DNA from: Ashinkailepas kermadecensis
Taxonomy: Eukaryota; Arthropoda; Thecostraca; Neolepadidae
NCBI GenBank assembly: GCA_034440615.1
Contig: JAOTOM010004864.1
Coordinates: 1-64,000, forward strand
Direction: 5' to 3'
DNA: 64,000 bases
A program made the position numbers and the translations under genes. A model generated the notes under the pieces. That model did not search any database and had not been told where the DNA came from. It saw only the letters and a program-made list of their open reading frames with translations. Shown here in pieces: positions 9,934 through 21,894 of this stretch (the first letter of the stretch is position 1; every line of letters begins with the position of its first letter).

Positions 9934-11235
9934 GACGAGCGTCAGACGGACGTCAGACGGACATCAGACGGACATCAGACGGGCGTCAGACGGACGTCAG
10001 ACGGACATCAGACGGACGTCAGACGGACATCAGACGGACGTCAGATGGACATCAGACGGACGTCAGACAGGCGTCAGACGGGCTTCAGACGAGCGTCAGA
10101 CGGACGCCAGACGGACATCAGACGGACATCAGACGAGCGTCAGACGACGTCAGACGAGCGTCAGACGGACATCAGACGGACGTCAGACGAGCGTCAGATG
10201 GACGTTAGACGAGCGTCAGACGGACGTCAGACGGACGTCAGACGGACGTCAGACGGACGTCAGACGGACGTCAGACGGACGTCAGACGGACGTCAGACGG
10301 ACGTCAGACGGACGTCAGACGGACGTCAGACAGACGTCAGACGGACATCAGACGGACGTCAGACGGACATCAGACGGACGTCAGATGGACATCAGACGGA
10401 CGTCGGACAGGCGTCAGACGGGCTTCAGACGAGCGTCAGACGGACGCCAGACGGACATCAGACGGACATCAGACGAGCGTCAGACGGACGTCAGACGGAC
10501 ATCAGACGGACGTCAGACGGACGTCAGACGAGCGTCAGATGGACGTTAGACGAGCGTCAGACGGACGTCAGACGGACGTCAGACGGACGTCAGACGGACG
10601 TCAGGCGGACATCAGACGGGCGTCAGACGGACGTCAGACGGACGTCAGACGGACGTCAGACGGACGCCAGACGGACGTCAGACGGACGTCAGACGGACAT
10701 CAGACGGGCGTTAGACGGACGTCAGACGGACCACAGACGGACGTCAGATGGACATCAGACGGAAGTCGGACAGGCGTCAGACGGGCTTCAGACGAGCGTC
10801 AGACGGACGCCAGACGGACATCAGACAGACATCAGACGAGCGTCAGACGACGTCAGACGAGCGTCAGACGGACGTCAGACGGACATCAGACGGACATCAG
10901 ACGGACGTCAGACGGACGTCAGACGAGCGTCAGATGGACGTTAGACGAGCGTCAGACGGACGTCAGACGAGCTTCAGACGAGCGTCAGACGGACGTCAGA
11001 CGAACGTCAGACGAGCGTCAGACGGACGTCAGACGAGCGTCAGACGGACGTCAGACGAACGTCAGACGAGCGTCAGACGGACGTCAGACGGACGTCAGAC
11101 GACCTTCAGACGGACATCAGACGGACGTCAGACGGACGTCATACGGACGTCAGACGAGCTTCAGACGGACATCAGACGGACATCAGACGGACATCAGACG
11201 GACGTCAGACGGACGTCAGACGGACGTCAGACGGG
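9934..11235. repeat. 11-bp minisatellite (CAGACGGACGT) with ~350-bp higher-order repeat
   Basis: About 118 units of CAGACGGACGT with variants GGACAT, GAGCGT, GGGCGT and AGACGT. A variant block containing GATGGACATCAGACGG, then CAGGCGTCAGACGGGCTTC, recurs with starts near 10044, 10384 and 10748, spacings of about 340 and 364 bp. Every unit carries the palindrome GACGTC or a variant. An 11-bp stop-free unit keeps three frames open, producing apparent ORFs of up to 337 codons (RRTSDGRQTDV-type repeats) that I do not call as genes. Confidence 0.95.
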
Positions 11236-12624
11236 TGTACATTGCCGCTCCGAAGTCGATGCTACACTCGGCGTCTGTGGAAAAAAACGGATGTCCACGG
11301 GTAATTTTAAGGACGAGTGACCGACATCTGAGGGACGTACAAATTAAAACGGGCGTGGTTTGCAACTGCTTTAAGCATCAGCGTGAACATTCGGTTAATG
11401 CAAATCCGTTGAATCTAATTTAACCCTGTAACTTGTATGATTAACAAACCAGGTCACGTGAAACCCTCATAATTTGCACCTAGCTCGATATGGCGTGCCA
11501 AGCAAAACCTTGTCAAGGTCTGCTTTACTGCTCGCAGCAAGACGAATGGTCGCTTAATTCGAATCAAGGCTTTACAATTTTTTTTTTTTAAACACGTCTC
11601 TCCAACACGTCGACGAAGCCAACAGAGGTTCATGAACTGATTTGATGTTGATGCAGTCACCAATGATACGAAATGTTCCCATTGCACTTGCAAATACCGC
11701 ATTGATATTCTGTATTAGATATTCCACTCCTAACAGTATTAATGTTGACAAGAGTAGGTGTCTTTGATAGAGCTTTCTAGCGTTCACTTGGCTTCAAATC
11801 AAGCTTGTAGCTCCCCTTCTGTGGTGAAATATATGCCAATCAATAGCAGCACCAATGGCCAGATGTTCTAAAGATGACAACCAAGCTCACCGAGTCGAAA
11901 GCGTAGTGATGCGATGCTGATGCAGCCAGCATTCGACTTCACCACATCCTTCACCTAGAAGCTGACGTCTTGACGTCTTGATTCCGATAGGATTGAAAAA
12001 CATGTCTGAAACCGAATAACTAGCCTGACCTATCCAAAAGTATCGCATTTTTTTCAGACCTCTCCACTCCACGTAACGACGACCACGGTGAAGCTTACTT
12101 GATCTATGCCGGCAATGGCGTTCCCGTTCCGGCCTGTTCTTGTGCTGGACCGGGCGCAGCCACACTCGAAACCGTGCGTTTTTTAGCTGCACCGTACGTC
12201 CCTTGGGAAGTGGCTAGTCTGAGCGGCAATTTTCCCACCAGCCCTTGACTCGGCTTGCTTGTATGCTCTCGTCGAGCACGGACGTGCTCAGTCCGTTCAG
12301 AGACGAGGGAAGAATTAGTGAGACAAAACTTGAGAATAAGAAGTTAGTTGAATGAGAATTGGTGATCTATTTGTAGAGGCTAGTTTAGGCTAAGGCATTT
12401 AGATTAGCCTCGTTGGGTACTTCTGACCGATCTTAGCTACTCTGGACTTCTAGAATTGTCGATAGTGGCAAGGCCAAGCGGACGCATTGCAGACGGTTGG
12501 TGTGGCCACGTAGCTTGGGTTTCGGTTAAGGCGATAGATAAGTTAGTGTGTTTCTTTGTGTGTTAAATTAAGGTATTTAGTTTGAATTGCTGTAGATAAA
12601 TCTTCTTGAGAAACGTTATCTGGG
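11236..12624. other. No gene recognised
   Basis: Unique-looking sequence with short frames only. Nothing resembling a conserved domain, tRNA or transposon terminus was found. A T-rich run lies near 11578-11591. Confidence 0.4.
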
Positions 12625-12819
12625 ATGACCATTCCTGAAACAATTCAAGAGCTTTCGAAGCTCCTAGCGGCACCGTCGTCAGATGGTATATTAAAGAAGA
12701 CAATTAATAAGGTTGCAAACATTTCAAACACAAGATACGAGCAGTCAGGAAATCCGCACTTCGACGTAGTAAAAATCGGCAAAGAGACTGAAAACATCAC
12801 AATTGAAACTTCCACGTAG
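12625..12819 (+). other. Small open frame, identity unknown
   Basis: Sixty-four codons from ATG (GGGATGACC, a moderately good start context), with a charged composition and no recognisable domain. The frame ends inside a 50-bp tandem duplication (12765-12860). It could be the 5' part of a broken element ORF or chance; no splice evidence is available. Confidence 0.15.
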
Positions 12820-12860
12820 TAAAAACGGCAGATTATAAAACATCACAATTGAAACGTCCC
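12765..12860. repeat. 50-bp tandem duplication
   Basis: CGTAGTAAAAA...ACATCACAATTGAAAC occurs twice, starting at 12765 and 12815, with a few differences. Confidence 0.85.
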
Positions 12861-13260
12861 AAATTCTCCCCCACACCTCCCCTTGATTTCCGCCAGTTAA
12901 TCTCGGTCACTTTCCAGATCGTTGACCATTGCCCACGATCCGTCTCTGGTCGTGACTTCCTAATATGATAGGATTCCAGCAGCTTCCGTCTCCAAACTGG
13001 GCTTCCCGTCCCAGAATCTCCACATCGTTCCAGTGGATATCATGCCGAGTATTTACAGCGTGTTCAGCGACTGTGGACTGTTCTGGTTGGGCCTAGGAGA
13101 GAGCGATCCGGTGCTGCTTCAGACGCTACTCCAGCGGCCGGCCACTCTCTCCAATGTGTGCTGCGTTGCACTCGCATGTCACGCGGTTGGTAGTCCCCGT
13201 GCTCTGCCACAGATCTCTTCGTTCTTTCAGACGTTGCCACAGTTTACTTTTTAACTATTG
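12861..13260. other. No gene recognised
   Basis: Unique sequence between the small duplication and the next repeat. The 73-codon frame at 13033-13254 has no recognisable domain. Confidence 0.35.
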
Positions 13261-13299
13261 TCCGGACGCATGAACGATGACAACTCCCAGGAGCCGCAG

Positions 13300-13455
13300 G
13301 CGGCGTTCCAGGCGCTCTCCAGTGCCCGGATAATAGGGATCCGTAACGGCTTCGGCGCTTCCAGTCCAGGCGCTCTCCAGTGCCCGGATAATAGGGATCC
13401 GTAACGGCGTTCCAGGCGCTCTCCAGTGCCCGGATAATAGGGATCCGTAACGCAT
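13300..13455. repeat. Three-copy tandem repeat, 46-58 bp unit
   Basis: GGCGCTCTCCAGTGCCCGGA plus TAATAGGGATCCGTAAC occurs three times, starting at about 13311, 13369 and 13415. The second interval includes a 12-bp insertion. It abuts the 3' side of the Penelope-like fragment. Confidence 0.9.
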
Positions 13456-13456
13456 C

Positions 13457-13985
13457 TCAGCTTGTTTTCCGCTTTCTTTCTTTTTGGTATCTGTGTCCTC
13501 GTTCAGCAGACGTAGTGCTGTTCTTTCGGTAGCCGTTAACGGTGAAGTTCTTGTCGAGAATGGACAATTCATACTTGATGCTGTCCTCGGCGTATATATT
13601 CCGGGCCTTTTCGGTGAGGCAGCGTACGACATCTTGCTTCACCTTTTGAGGATGGTTCGATTCTTGCCGCAAGTAGAAGGTGAGTATGGGTTTCCTGTAA
13701 ACGGAGGTTTGAAGTCGCCCATCAGTTTTTTGCAAGGTCACATCGAGGAAATGAAGACTTCCGTTTCTCTCGAACTCCATGATGAACTTGATTGATGGAC
13801 GAATGCTATTAAGATGATGGAGGAACTTGTCGAGATCTTCGAGTCGGTGGCTCCAGCAAGCAAAACAATCATCAATGAAACGGACCCATGACTCTGAGAG
13901 CCATTGAAATACGGTTTGAGGGAGTATCAAGCTTCTCATTGTGGGCACCGCCTTCGTGGTACTATTGTGCTGTATATTTTACATG
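13457..13985 (-). pseudogene. Penelope-like element RT fragment
   Basis: The 163-codon minus-strand frame matches the C-terminal half of a Penelope-like reverse transcriptase. WVRFIDDCFACW carries the catalytic aspartate pair. LHHLNSIRPSIKF, an FLDV-type block and SVYRKP follow, and NGYRKN lies near the end, as in the post-RT region of this family. The upstream palm and N-terminal region are absent, so it is 5'-truncated at about 13985. No GIY-YIG endonuclease is visible downstream, where a minisatellite takes over. The aspartates are intact but the fragment cannot function. Confidence 0.85.
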
Positions 13986-14051
13986 CAATGCATATCAGTG
14001 AGGAGTATATATCGCCGAGAACGATATGCCAGGGAGGAAGTCCATCAGTCG

Positions 14052-14944
14052 TCACGATTGGACATTGTTAGACGTGTCGGACAGAATACCACTTAGTGAA
14101 TCTAACTGTGCAAATCTAACGTGACGTCTACGTTCGTCAGCATAAAGAGAACACGAGATCAAAACATGGCGAACTGTCAGTGGTGCACGACATCTTGAGC
14201 ACAGAGGTTTGCCGCCACCGCACAACAAATAACCGTGAGTGGCATAAGTATGCCCTATGCGGAGGTGGCACAGTGTAACCTCTTCTTGTCTATGCTTACG
14301 ACAGGACGGGTTCCATGGTCTCAGACATTGTTTAATGGCTCTCAGTTTGTTCGCCTGTGTCGCGTCCCACATTGTCTGCCACTTGTTTAGGAGGAAGACG
14401 GACGTCTCTCGATAATGGTCCGTGACAGGGAGTGGTAGTGTTCGAGTGCACGGCGCGCGCGCTGCTCGTTTCGCCGCAGCATCGCCAACTCGCTTCCAGA
14501 AACACCCACGTGACTGGGAAGCCAACACAGAATCACCCGGCGTCCCATGTTGTGCATATTAGTCAAAGTGCTTAGAATATCACGCAAAAGGGGGTTGGAC
14601 AGATAAAATGTGTTCAGGGCTAAAACACTGCTTCAGGAATCGGTGAAGGTAACATGTCGATCGCCCTCCGATACTTCGATGTAACATAAAGCTTTCAAAA
14701 TAACGACAAGTTCTGATGAGTACACAGATGCGTAAGTCAGGAGAGAAAAGGATCGGGTGACGGAGCCACAAACAAAAGCGCTGACCACACCGTCCTCTGT
14801 TTGAAATCCATCGGTATAGGTTGTCGCCCAGCCCTGAAATGATTCAATGTGTTCCAGAGTCAGTGCACGAATCTCTTCTGGGGAGACATCTGCTTTTCTT
14901 GTTTTCGCAAGAGATGTATCCACTTCTGGCGCGATCAGCCCCAT
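14052..14944 (-). pseudogene. Non-LTR RNase H domain and C-terminal Cys-His motif
   Basis: Three overlapping frames together read TTYTDGF (first catalytic Asp), YSSELVVILKAL (Glu), VTFTDS (Asp) and CWLPSHVGVSGSELA (the His-containing end block). The C-terminal part has the motif CSRCRAPLTVRHVLISC, a CxxC-x8-H-x4-C knuckle typical of this group. Shifts near 14630 and 14500 separate the pieces. RNase H would remove the RNA template during cDNA synthesis in an active copy. Confidence 0.85.
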
Positions 14945-14961
14945 GGGGGAGTCTGCGTACC

Positions 14962-15450
14962 TTAAACGCTCCGAATTCCTTGAAGACTAAGCTGACTTCC
15001 TGGAAGAGCTTGCGAATGCGCACACCAAAAGGCGCAATATTCAAATTTCGCTCCGTTGAAAAGAGGGTTGGTAGTCATCGCGAAAAAAGCATGCGAGTAA
15101 GAGTAAGGGTGGTCAGGGAACTGGCGAAGTTTGCAAGCGTAGCGCATTTCCAGTCGTTCTCTGCGCAGACAGAGACGTGGCTCGTGTGCTTCTACTAGCA
15201 AGCTCATCGTGGGCGAGATGCGGAATGCTCCGGTTGCGATACGGATAGGAGTATGGTGAACGGTGTCCAGTGTTCGTTTGGTGAAATTGCGTGCTCCATC
15301 ATATATAAAACAGGCGTAATCCAGTTTTGAGGGTATCAGCGAACGATATAGCAAAAGCAGGGAGCTCCTGTCCTCCTGTGTTTTAAAATGTTCCCTATAA
15401 CCAAGATACGAGTCAAAAGTTACTCCAAGAAACCTCACCGTAGATTGCAC
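14962..15450 (-). pseudogene. Non-LTR RT thumb region
   Basis: The 162-codon frame begins within FLGVTFDSYLGYREH and continues with LLLLYRSLIPSKLDYACFIY, VHHTPIRIATGAFR and SLLVEAHEPRLCLRRE. These blocks mark the thumb and connector downstream of the FADD motif in I/Jockey-type elements. The palm is absent. The frame breaks near 14960 before the RNase H domain. Confidence 0.85.
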
Positions 15451-15621
15451 CGGAATCCGGTTCGCGTATAGATTGTTAATTGTTTGTTGTTAAAATAAGG
15501 CCTGTTAATTGTATTTGGATTTTAGCCACTCAAAATATATGTAACTCGCCATTCTGTACTTCGATGAAAACGTTGGATGCGTGCTTTAGCGACACTATCA
15601 TTTGTGACTTGTTTACTATCA

Positions 15622-15820
<199 letters not shown>

Positions 15821-15821
15821 T

Positions 15822-15841
15822 ATGTGTGTGTGTGTGTGTGT

Positions 15842-15894
<53 letters not shown>
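15822..15894. repeat. (TG)n microsatellite
   Basis: TG tract directly following the TA tract, with one TA interruption near 15845; together they form a compound microsatellite of about 270 bp. Confidence 0.97.
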
Positions 15895-15896
<2 letters not shown>

Positions 15897-15904
15897 ACGG
15901 CCGT

Positions 15905-16035
15905 CCGGTCGCCTGTCCGGGGCACGCCGGTGGTCAGCTTACCGGACGGCCGGGGTGCCGACCGCCAGCTGACCGGAAGGCCAGGGCAGCCGCCCGGTCG
16001 CCTGTCCGGGGCCCGCCGGTGGTCAGCTGACAGCC
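15905..16035. repeat. 89-bp GC-rich tandem duplication
   Basis: CCGGTCGCCTGTCCGGGGC, then CGCCGGTGGTCAGCT, occurs at about 15905 and 15994. The composition is strongly GC-rich right against a TA/TG microsatellite. Confidence 0.8.
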
Positions 16036-16995
16036 GGACCGCGTCGCCACCCGAATCAATGTCCGCCGGAAATAGCAGCCTTCCACGAAGATCGGTAATG
16101 CGCCGCTCAGCGTCCGCCCGGCACCCGCGACGTGGGCGCTCGCGCCGCTCATGAGCCTCCCGACCGGCTCCGGCGTGAACACGCAATGGCGCGCTCCGGG
16201 TGGAGAGGTCAGATGAGTGGAGGGGTCAGACGCGTGAGGGGGTCAGACGCGCAGGCAGCACACAACTGGTCCCGCATGAGCCGCGCGGAGGGTACATTAT
16301 GAGTCCGAGGTAGGTCGCATGGAAACAGGCCGCATGGACCCAGGATGGATCGCACGAGGAGGGGGGGGCACATTGATCCCGATGGGCCGCACCGGCAGCA
16401 AGCAGGGGGTCCAGGATATTGCATATGTGGCACCAGCAGAGGACTCAGATTAGGTACATGGGATAACACAGGATGAGGTCCCGACAGGTCGCAGGGCAGA
16501 CGACAGCACACAATGTATTCGGAAGGGGTCGCAGGCGTTTGATCAACACGTACATAGCCTCGAACCAACCACCGAAAATGAGTATCGTCATTTGAGACGG
16601 CTGGCAAGCGCTGGTTGTAGGAGGTTGAGGGTTGAAGGGACTCACCGGCCCGTGGTGTCGATATCAAGCGATTTCCGTAACACAAAAGCCACAACACAAA
16701 GCACATATGAGAACATAAAGTGTGTGGCAAAGACAAGCGCGAAGCTTTTATAATAAAGAATATAAAATAATAATAAATAAAATTTGTACTAGAGACTCAA
16801 CGAAATCCGTCCAGTGACATCCTGTCAACCTGTGGTAGGAAACCTCATCCACGAGGCCGAGGCTGTTGGGTGTGCTGTAATACCTGTAGCCAGTCCATTT
16901 TCATCATTTCATTTCAATCCATCCAACAACATCTTGACTACAGTTCCAATTCCTGACTAAGCTATTCACTCAATATCCGATTCGATACTAGGCCT
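16036..16995. other. No gene recognised
   Basis: GC-rich at first, then an AT-rich tract near 16745-16790. The 175-codon minus frame at 16209-16736 has no recognisable domain and a composition I would expect by chance. Confidence 0.4.
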
Positions 16996-16999
16996 CCAC

Positions 17000-17485
17000 T
17001 TGGTTCACCGCACTTACGACTGCCCACCACCACTTACTATAATTAACTGCGGCCCACCACTGCCCAGCACCATCCACCACTACCCACCACCACTTACTAA
17101 AGTTTACTGCAGCCCACCACTGCCCAAGTCTTCCCGAGGTCGTCCATCTGCTCCCACCATTGCCCGGCGCCATCCACTATTGCCCACCACCGCTCACCAC
17201 TGCCCATCACTGCCCACCGATAATCCAACACCATCCACTACTGTCCACCACTGCCTGCCACCGTCCACCACAGCTCACCACCACTCACCACTGCCCACCA
17301 CTGACCCACACCATCCACCATTGACCACCACTGCCTACCACCGTCCACCACTGCCCACCACCACTCATCACTGCCCACCACTGCCCACCACCACCCACCA
17401 CTGCCCACCACTGCCCACCACTAATCCAACACCATCGGCCACTGTCCACCCCTGCCTACCACTGTCCACCATCACTCACCAGCTC
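17000..17485. repeat. CCACCACTGCCCA minisatellite
   Basis: Imperfect repeats of about 10-13 bp (CCACCACTGCC, CCACCATTGCC, CCACCGTCCA) run through this stretch. A longer block around CACTAATCCAACACCATC recurs near 17220 and 17420, suggesting a ~200-bp higher-order duplication. The Pro/His/Thr-rich frame is a repeat product. Confidence 0.85.
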
Positions 17486-19500
17486 CCGCGAGCCACACAA
17501 AAGATACAGGGCACGCCCGCATCATCCTCACGGTCGGTGGTAGATGAGAGACTCGCTGGCACTCCGGTAAACAGTGGCTCTACCAAGGGAAATATATCGC
17601 AATGTTGGACGTCAGACAACATCACGCGGTGAATGTTCAATGAGTACGATGATCAGTCAGTGCTGGTCTCCTTTATGATTAGTCACAGTACGAGGATAGA
17701 ATTGGATCATGGAATATGCGCGCACTTAACTAATTAATAATTATACGGAAACTGCCTTTCAGGCAGAACGTCCTTGTTCCCCAGTAAATATTTCCTAAGT
17801 TCCCCGAAATGGCTTTCTTCTCAATTCGAGGCACCATGTAGGTGTTCTCTGTGGCTATTCGACATAAAAAAACGGTGGCCCTAGGGAAAATGAAGCGAAG
17901 CGGAAACGCGGAACGTCGCTTTCGCTGTCTTCTTATTTCTTTCTACTTCTTCTTTTCAGCTTTCGCTACGGAGCAGCAAGTTTCTTCTATTTTGCCAATA
18001 TTATGAAGTTTTTGTGAGGCATACCCAAAAACATGCACATAATAGAATATCTGACGCAGTATCCATGACGGAATAGTGCTGAGATAACCATGAACCGTGC
18101 TCATTTGACAGTTAACCGTGCTGAGTTGATAATGAACCACGCTGATTTGACAATGAACCGTCCTGATTTGATAATACAGCATTGTCACGTACTTGCCTTT
18201 TTGATGTTTTGTTATATAATGTGAGGGTAACATGCATTCAATCAGGTGGAATAGGGCACGGCACGTGCATTGCATTTCGGCACTTCCCCGGTGCAAGAGG
18301 ACTGCTGCGACCCCTAGCATTTCCAGAGGCACGTGCTAGCGAAACAATATGGAGAGGACCGCATTGGTTATGACAATAGCTCGTGATTGATGCCATATTT
18401 CAAACTTTTCATCCTTAGCTGACCTTTCATCTTGAAACAGCGATCCAAGTTCAAAGATAACGTCAAAAGTCCGATTTTCACAAGTATTGAACATTTTCAA
18501 ATATAATTATGGCCTCTAGCTATCTTGCAAAAGATGTAGACTGGAACGTGTTGCCAGTCTGCCTTCATATAATGCGACTCAAAAACTTATCATATTGCAC
18601 CTCTGGATGTATAGACTACGGTACAGGCTATCAGGTAGCTTTATCAGTGAGGTTAAGCTTAAGACCTCACGGATGGAAAGTACGAATCTCCAAGTTCTTC
18701 CTTTTTCACTAGATTTAGGACTTACCGGTTCACAAAATTTCGATATGTGTTTTCATCCAGTTAACGGATCGAATTCCAATCCGAGGTCTTGAGTCTCGTG
18801 GCAACATACCCCGCACCGGTACACCTTGCCATGGATTTTGTACCGAGGCCGACAGCAGTCGGTGGTTATTGCAGCCGGTAGGGAATCGTGGTTTCCATCC
18901 GGAGCTTTTCCTTTCAAACCCAAGGAATAGGCAAGTAAGTGGCTGATCACTGTTTCAAGTGATGCAATTTGTACCGCATCTGAGATTACTGTAGTTCTGC
19001 ATACATGTTTGAAAGACGCATCGCTATTTAAACATGACGGGGAATGATCTCATACCTGGCAAATACGAAGCCACATTCGAGTGTGATGAGCTTTGAACAC
19101 TTGCCCACGTTCCGTGCAAACATCTGCAAGGAGCAATATATGCATCAATAGCGAATTGCATGTACCATATATGGCATTAAAAAGGAATTCGACTGGAACA
19201 TGGAATATTCAGAGGGTCTTCCATGATGAGTGGCCGCCAAATAAAAATAGCTTCAGCATTCATCCATGGACATTCCATCACAATTCAATGAGGAATATCT
19301 CCTGTTGGGGTTTCTGAGTTTATCCTTAAAAATCATTCAATTTTCAAGACAGGCAGACTTTGTCACGATAATTCGCTTGCGCTATCCTGCGAAGAATACT
19401 AACCGCAAGTTTTCAACTTTTGGAGGCAAACCCGTCCCCTCCCCCGTACAAGAGCCGATCACGAGGTATCCGCAAAGTGTAAGGTTCAAATGTCCGCTTA
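17486..19500. other. No gene recognised
   Basis: About 2 kb of unique-looking sequence. A small cluster of AACCGTGCTGATTTGAC-type words near 18090-18175 is a short degenerate repeat with a ~25-bp period. Frames of 60-130 codons show no recognisable domain. Confidence 0.4.
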
Positions 19501-19502
19501 GT

Positions 19503-19734
19503 CACAGAGACAGAGACAAAAACAGAGGCAGAGGCAGAGGCAGATACAGAGACAGAGACAGAGACAGAGACAGAGACAGAGACAGAGACAGAGACAGAGG
19601 TAGAAGCAGAGAAAGGCAGAGGCAGAGGTAGAGGCAGTGGAAGAGGAAAGGGAAGAGGAAGAGGAAGAGGCAGAGGCAGAGGAAGAGGCAGAGGCAGAGA
19701 CAGAGGGCAGAGGAAGAGGAAGATACAGAGACTG

Positions 19735-19735
<1 letters not shown>
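19503..19735. repeat. (GAGACA)n / (GAGGCA)n purine-rich repeat
   Basis: Hexamer tract of GAGACA, grading into GAGGCA and GAGGAA. Confidence 0.95.

Positions 19736-19737
<2 letters not shown>

Positions 19738-19813
<76 letters not shown>
19738..19813. repeat. (GA)n microsatellite
   Basis: Uninterrupted GA run followed by A8 and a G-rich tract; the whole 19503-19845 block is a polypurine strand. Confidence 0.97.
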
Positions 19814-19817
<4 letters not shown>

Positions 19818-19849
19818 AAAGAGGGTGGGGGGGGGAGGGAGATCACGGT

Positions 19850-20275
19850 GCGAGTCCGAGTTTTGTGTGATGGGTGACCATTACATGTAGACAATTGATG
19901 GATATGATTGGAACTCGGAGTGGCACATTTTCACAACTTCATTGGACTATCCTGCTATTCAACACAATAAGTCGCCATCTGGTTGAAAAATCATGTGCAA
20001 TCCACGCTCAAAATAGGCATAATTTGATTGCAGTTCTCACTTGAAAATATAGTACGTGGCATGCAGTACGAAGGTTCTTTAATCAAGCCATCTATTTCTA
20101 TTTTAATATCCACACTACGCCCTTTAATCACCATTCATCAGGGAACAATTAGAGGTTGTACGTCGACATCCGGGCGCTGTAGTCGAGGGCGGACTTCTTG
20201 GCTGATAGAAGCAGAAGCTCTAGGAGATAGTATAAGGAAAGCAGATTTTTCATCAAAACTGCAGCATACAACATG
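19850..20275. other. No gene recognised
   Basis: Unique-looking sequence between microsatellites; no domain or RNA motif seen. Confidence 0.4.
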
Positions 20276-20277
20276 AT

Positions 20278-20291
20278 TATATATATATCTA

Positions 20292-20373
<82 letters not shown>
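20278..20373. repeat. (TA)n microsatellite with CTATATAT interruptions
   Basis: Alternating TA with C interruptions at about 20290 and 20325. Confidence 0.97.
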
Positions 20374-20381
<8 letters not shown>

Positions 20382-20498
20382 GCATAGGGTATGGGGTGTC
20401 TTCGTCTTGTGCAGTGAGTAGGTCGGGCCAACAATCGGAACAGAGCCGTGACACTCAGCTGCTGACTGCGGGACGCGGGTCTGCCGGCCTGTCGACCA

Positions 20499-20712
20499 GC
20501 AGCGTCCCGAGCGGGTGGGCCCGGCGCCAGCCGTGGTAGCCGGCCACCCAGCAGCGTCCCGAGCGGGTGGGCCTGGCGCCAGCCGTGGTAGCCGGCCACC
20601 CAGCAGCGTCCCGAGCGGGTGGGCCTGGCGCCAGCCGTGGTAGCCGGCCACCCAGCAGCGTCCCGAGCGGGTGGGCCCGGCGCCAGCCGTGGTAGCCGGC
20701 CACCCAGCAGCG
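20499..20712. repeat. 52-bp GC-rich minisatellite, four copies
   Basis: AGCGTCCCGAGCGGGTGGGC begins units at 20501, 20553, 20605 and 20657, with a partial fifth at 20709. The 52-bp period is exact and the units are nearly identical, so the amplification is recent. Confidence 0.95.
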
Positions 20713-21610
20713 CCGGCCAAACCAGACCAACACTCTACCTCCAATCTTGGTACTGTAGCGGACAGACTGACATTATTTAAAGTGCATTGTATCAATGAAT
20801 GATATCCAGTTGTCCCAAAAACTATCACAGGTCCCGTGGAAATAACAAGATGAAATAGTTAAGGGGCTAGAGAAGACATTGTGTGCACGAAGCCGCTCCT
20901 AAAATTATATAGGATATAACCATGACTAACTGGGAAGCTATTTAGAAGATAGAATATTCAGAATGGTATACTTGACCCCGTAAATGAGAAGGAATATGAC
21001 ACATCAAAAGGAATATAACAAGAAGTTCTTAAGCAAGGGCATCCTAGTGCATTTCTTCACCACTGCTAATCAATTTCATTAACTACAAGCGATCAATATC
21101 GAGTACCAACGTGACAACTTTCCGTAGCCACGTACAGTGTCTGATCATCCTGCCTATGCATAGTACAGTGTTGGATGGAACATTTTCGTCCGAAGCCACG
21201 TAGATGAACCACACGTGCAAACTAGTGATTCACTTGCACCTCCATCTTTAAAGTATTTTGGCATACGGCCAACAAAAGCGAAACGTGCATAGTATCAGCT
21301 AAGATCTCTTTGATGCCGACCAAGCGCCGCGTTTGCAAGCCAAGCAGCTTCCACAAAGATCTGGTTCCACGTATCTGCCTAAATATGCATGCCTGACTTC
21401 TGAAGCTTCCGGCAAAATACTCCGCGGGCTAGTTGTGAATGCAATTGCGGTTAGGTACAATTGAACAGGTGCAATACACAAGAATTCCGCGCGCGCTCCA
21501 GACGGGAAGATACGCAAGCACAGGAAAATGCAGTCGAGACCTAACAACGCTATACATATGCCGTGTACATAAGAGCAGAGGCAGTGCAATAATACACTGG
21601 CTGTATTCTC
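20713..21610. other. No gene recognised
   Basis: Unique-looking sequence with no ORF bearing a recognisable domain. Confidence 0.4.
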
Positions 21611-21612
21611 AC

Positions 21613-21794
21613 GTCGGATAGTGGTAGTGGTGCTCGTCACCTCTCTCGTCAGCACGCCGTTGTCTGTGACCGTGTATTTCGATGTGCCGACAATTGCCAG
21701 CCGTCGGAGAGTGGTAGTGGTGCTCATCACCTCTCTCGTCAGCACGCCGTTGTCTGTGACCGTGTATTTCGATGTGCCGACAATTGCCAGCCGT
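21613..21794. repeat. 90-bp tandem duplication
   Basis: GTCGGA(T/G)AGTGGTAGTGGTGCTC and the rest of the unit, through CGACAATTGCCAGCC, occurs at 21613 and 21703 with only a few differences. Confidence 0.95.
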
Positions 21795-21894
21795 AATTAA
21801 TCACACCCCGACGCGCGGTGCTGGTGTCTGCCTTGTATCCTCATGTGATATACAAAGCTGAGTTCTGTATAGCAGTGATTCAATTCATTCTGAT

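Larger units (their letters stand above)
14052..15478 (-). mobile_element. I/Jockey-type non-LTR retrotransposon remnant with RNase H
   Basis: On the minus strand the order is RT thumb, RNase H, then a C-terminal Cys-His motif, as in RNase H-bearing non-LTR elements. The copy is truncated on its 5' side at about 15478, where homology stops beside GTTAATTGTTTG, and broken into at least three frames. The reverse transcriptase fingers and palm are missing. It lies directly upstream of the Penelope-like fragment on the same strand, so the two fossils are head to tail. Confidence 0.88.

Noticed and set aside
9749..11423. Open frames of 190-337 codons across the 11-bp array
   Set aside because: They exist in three frames of a stop-free 11-bp unit and encode only array-derived RRTSDGRQTDV-type repeats; no flanking domain or start evidence.
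16209..16736. 175-codon minus-strand frame
   Set aside because: Low-complexity Pro/Leu/Cys composition, no domain and no homologous copy in the window.
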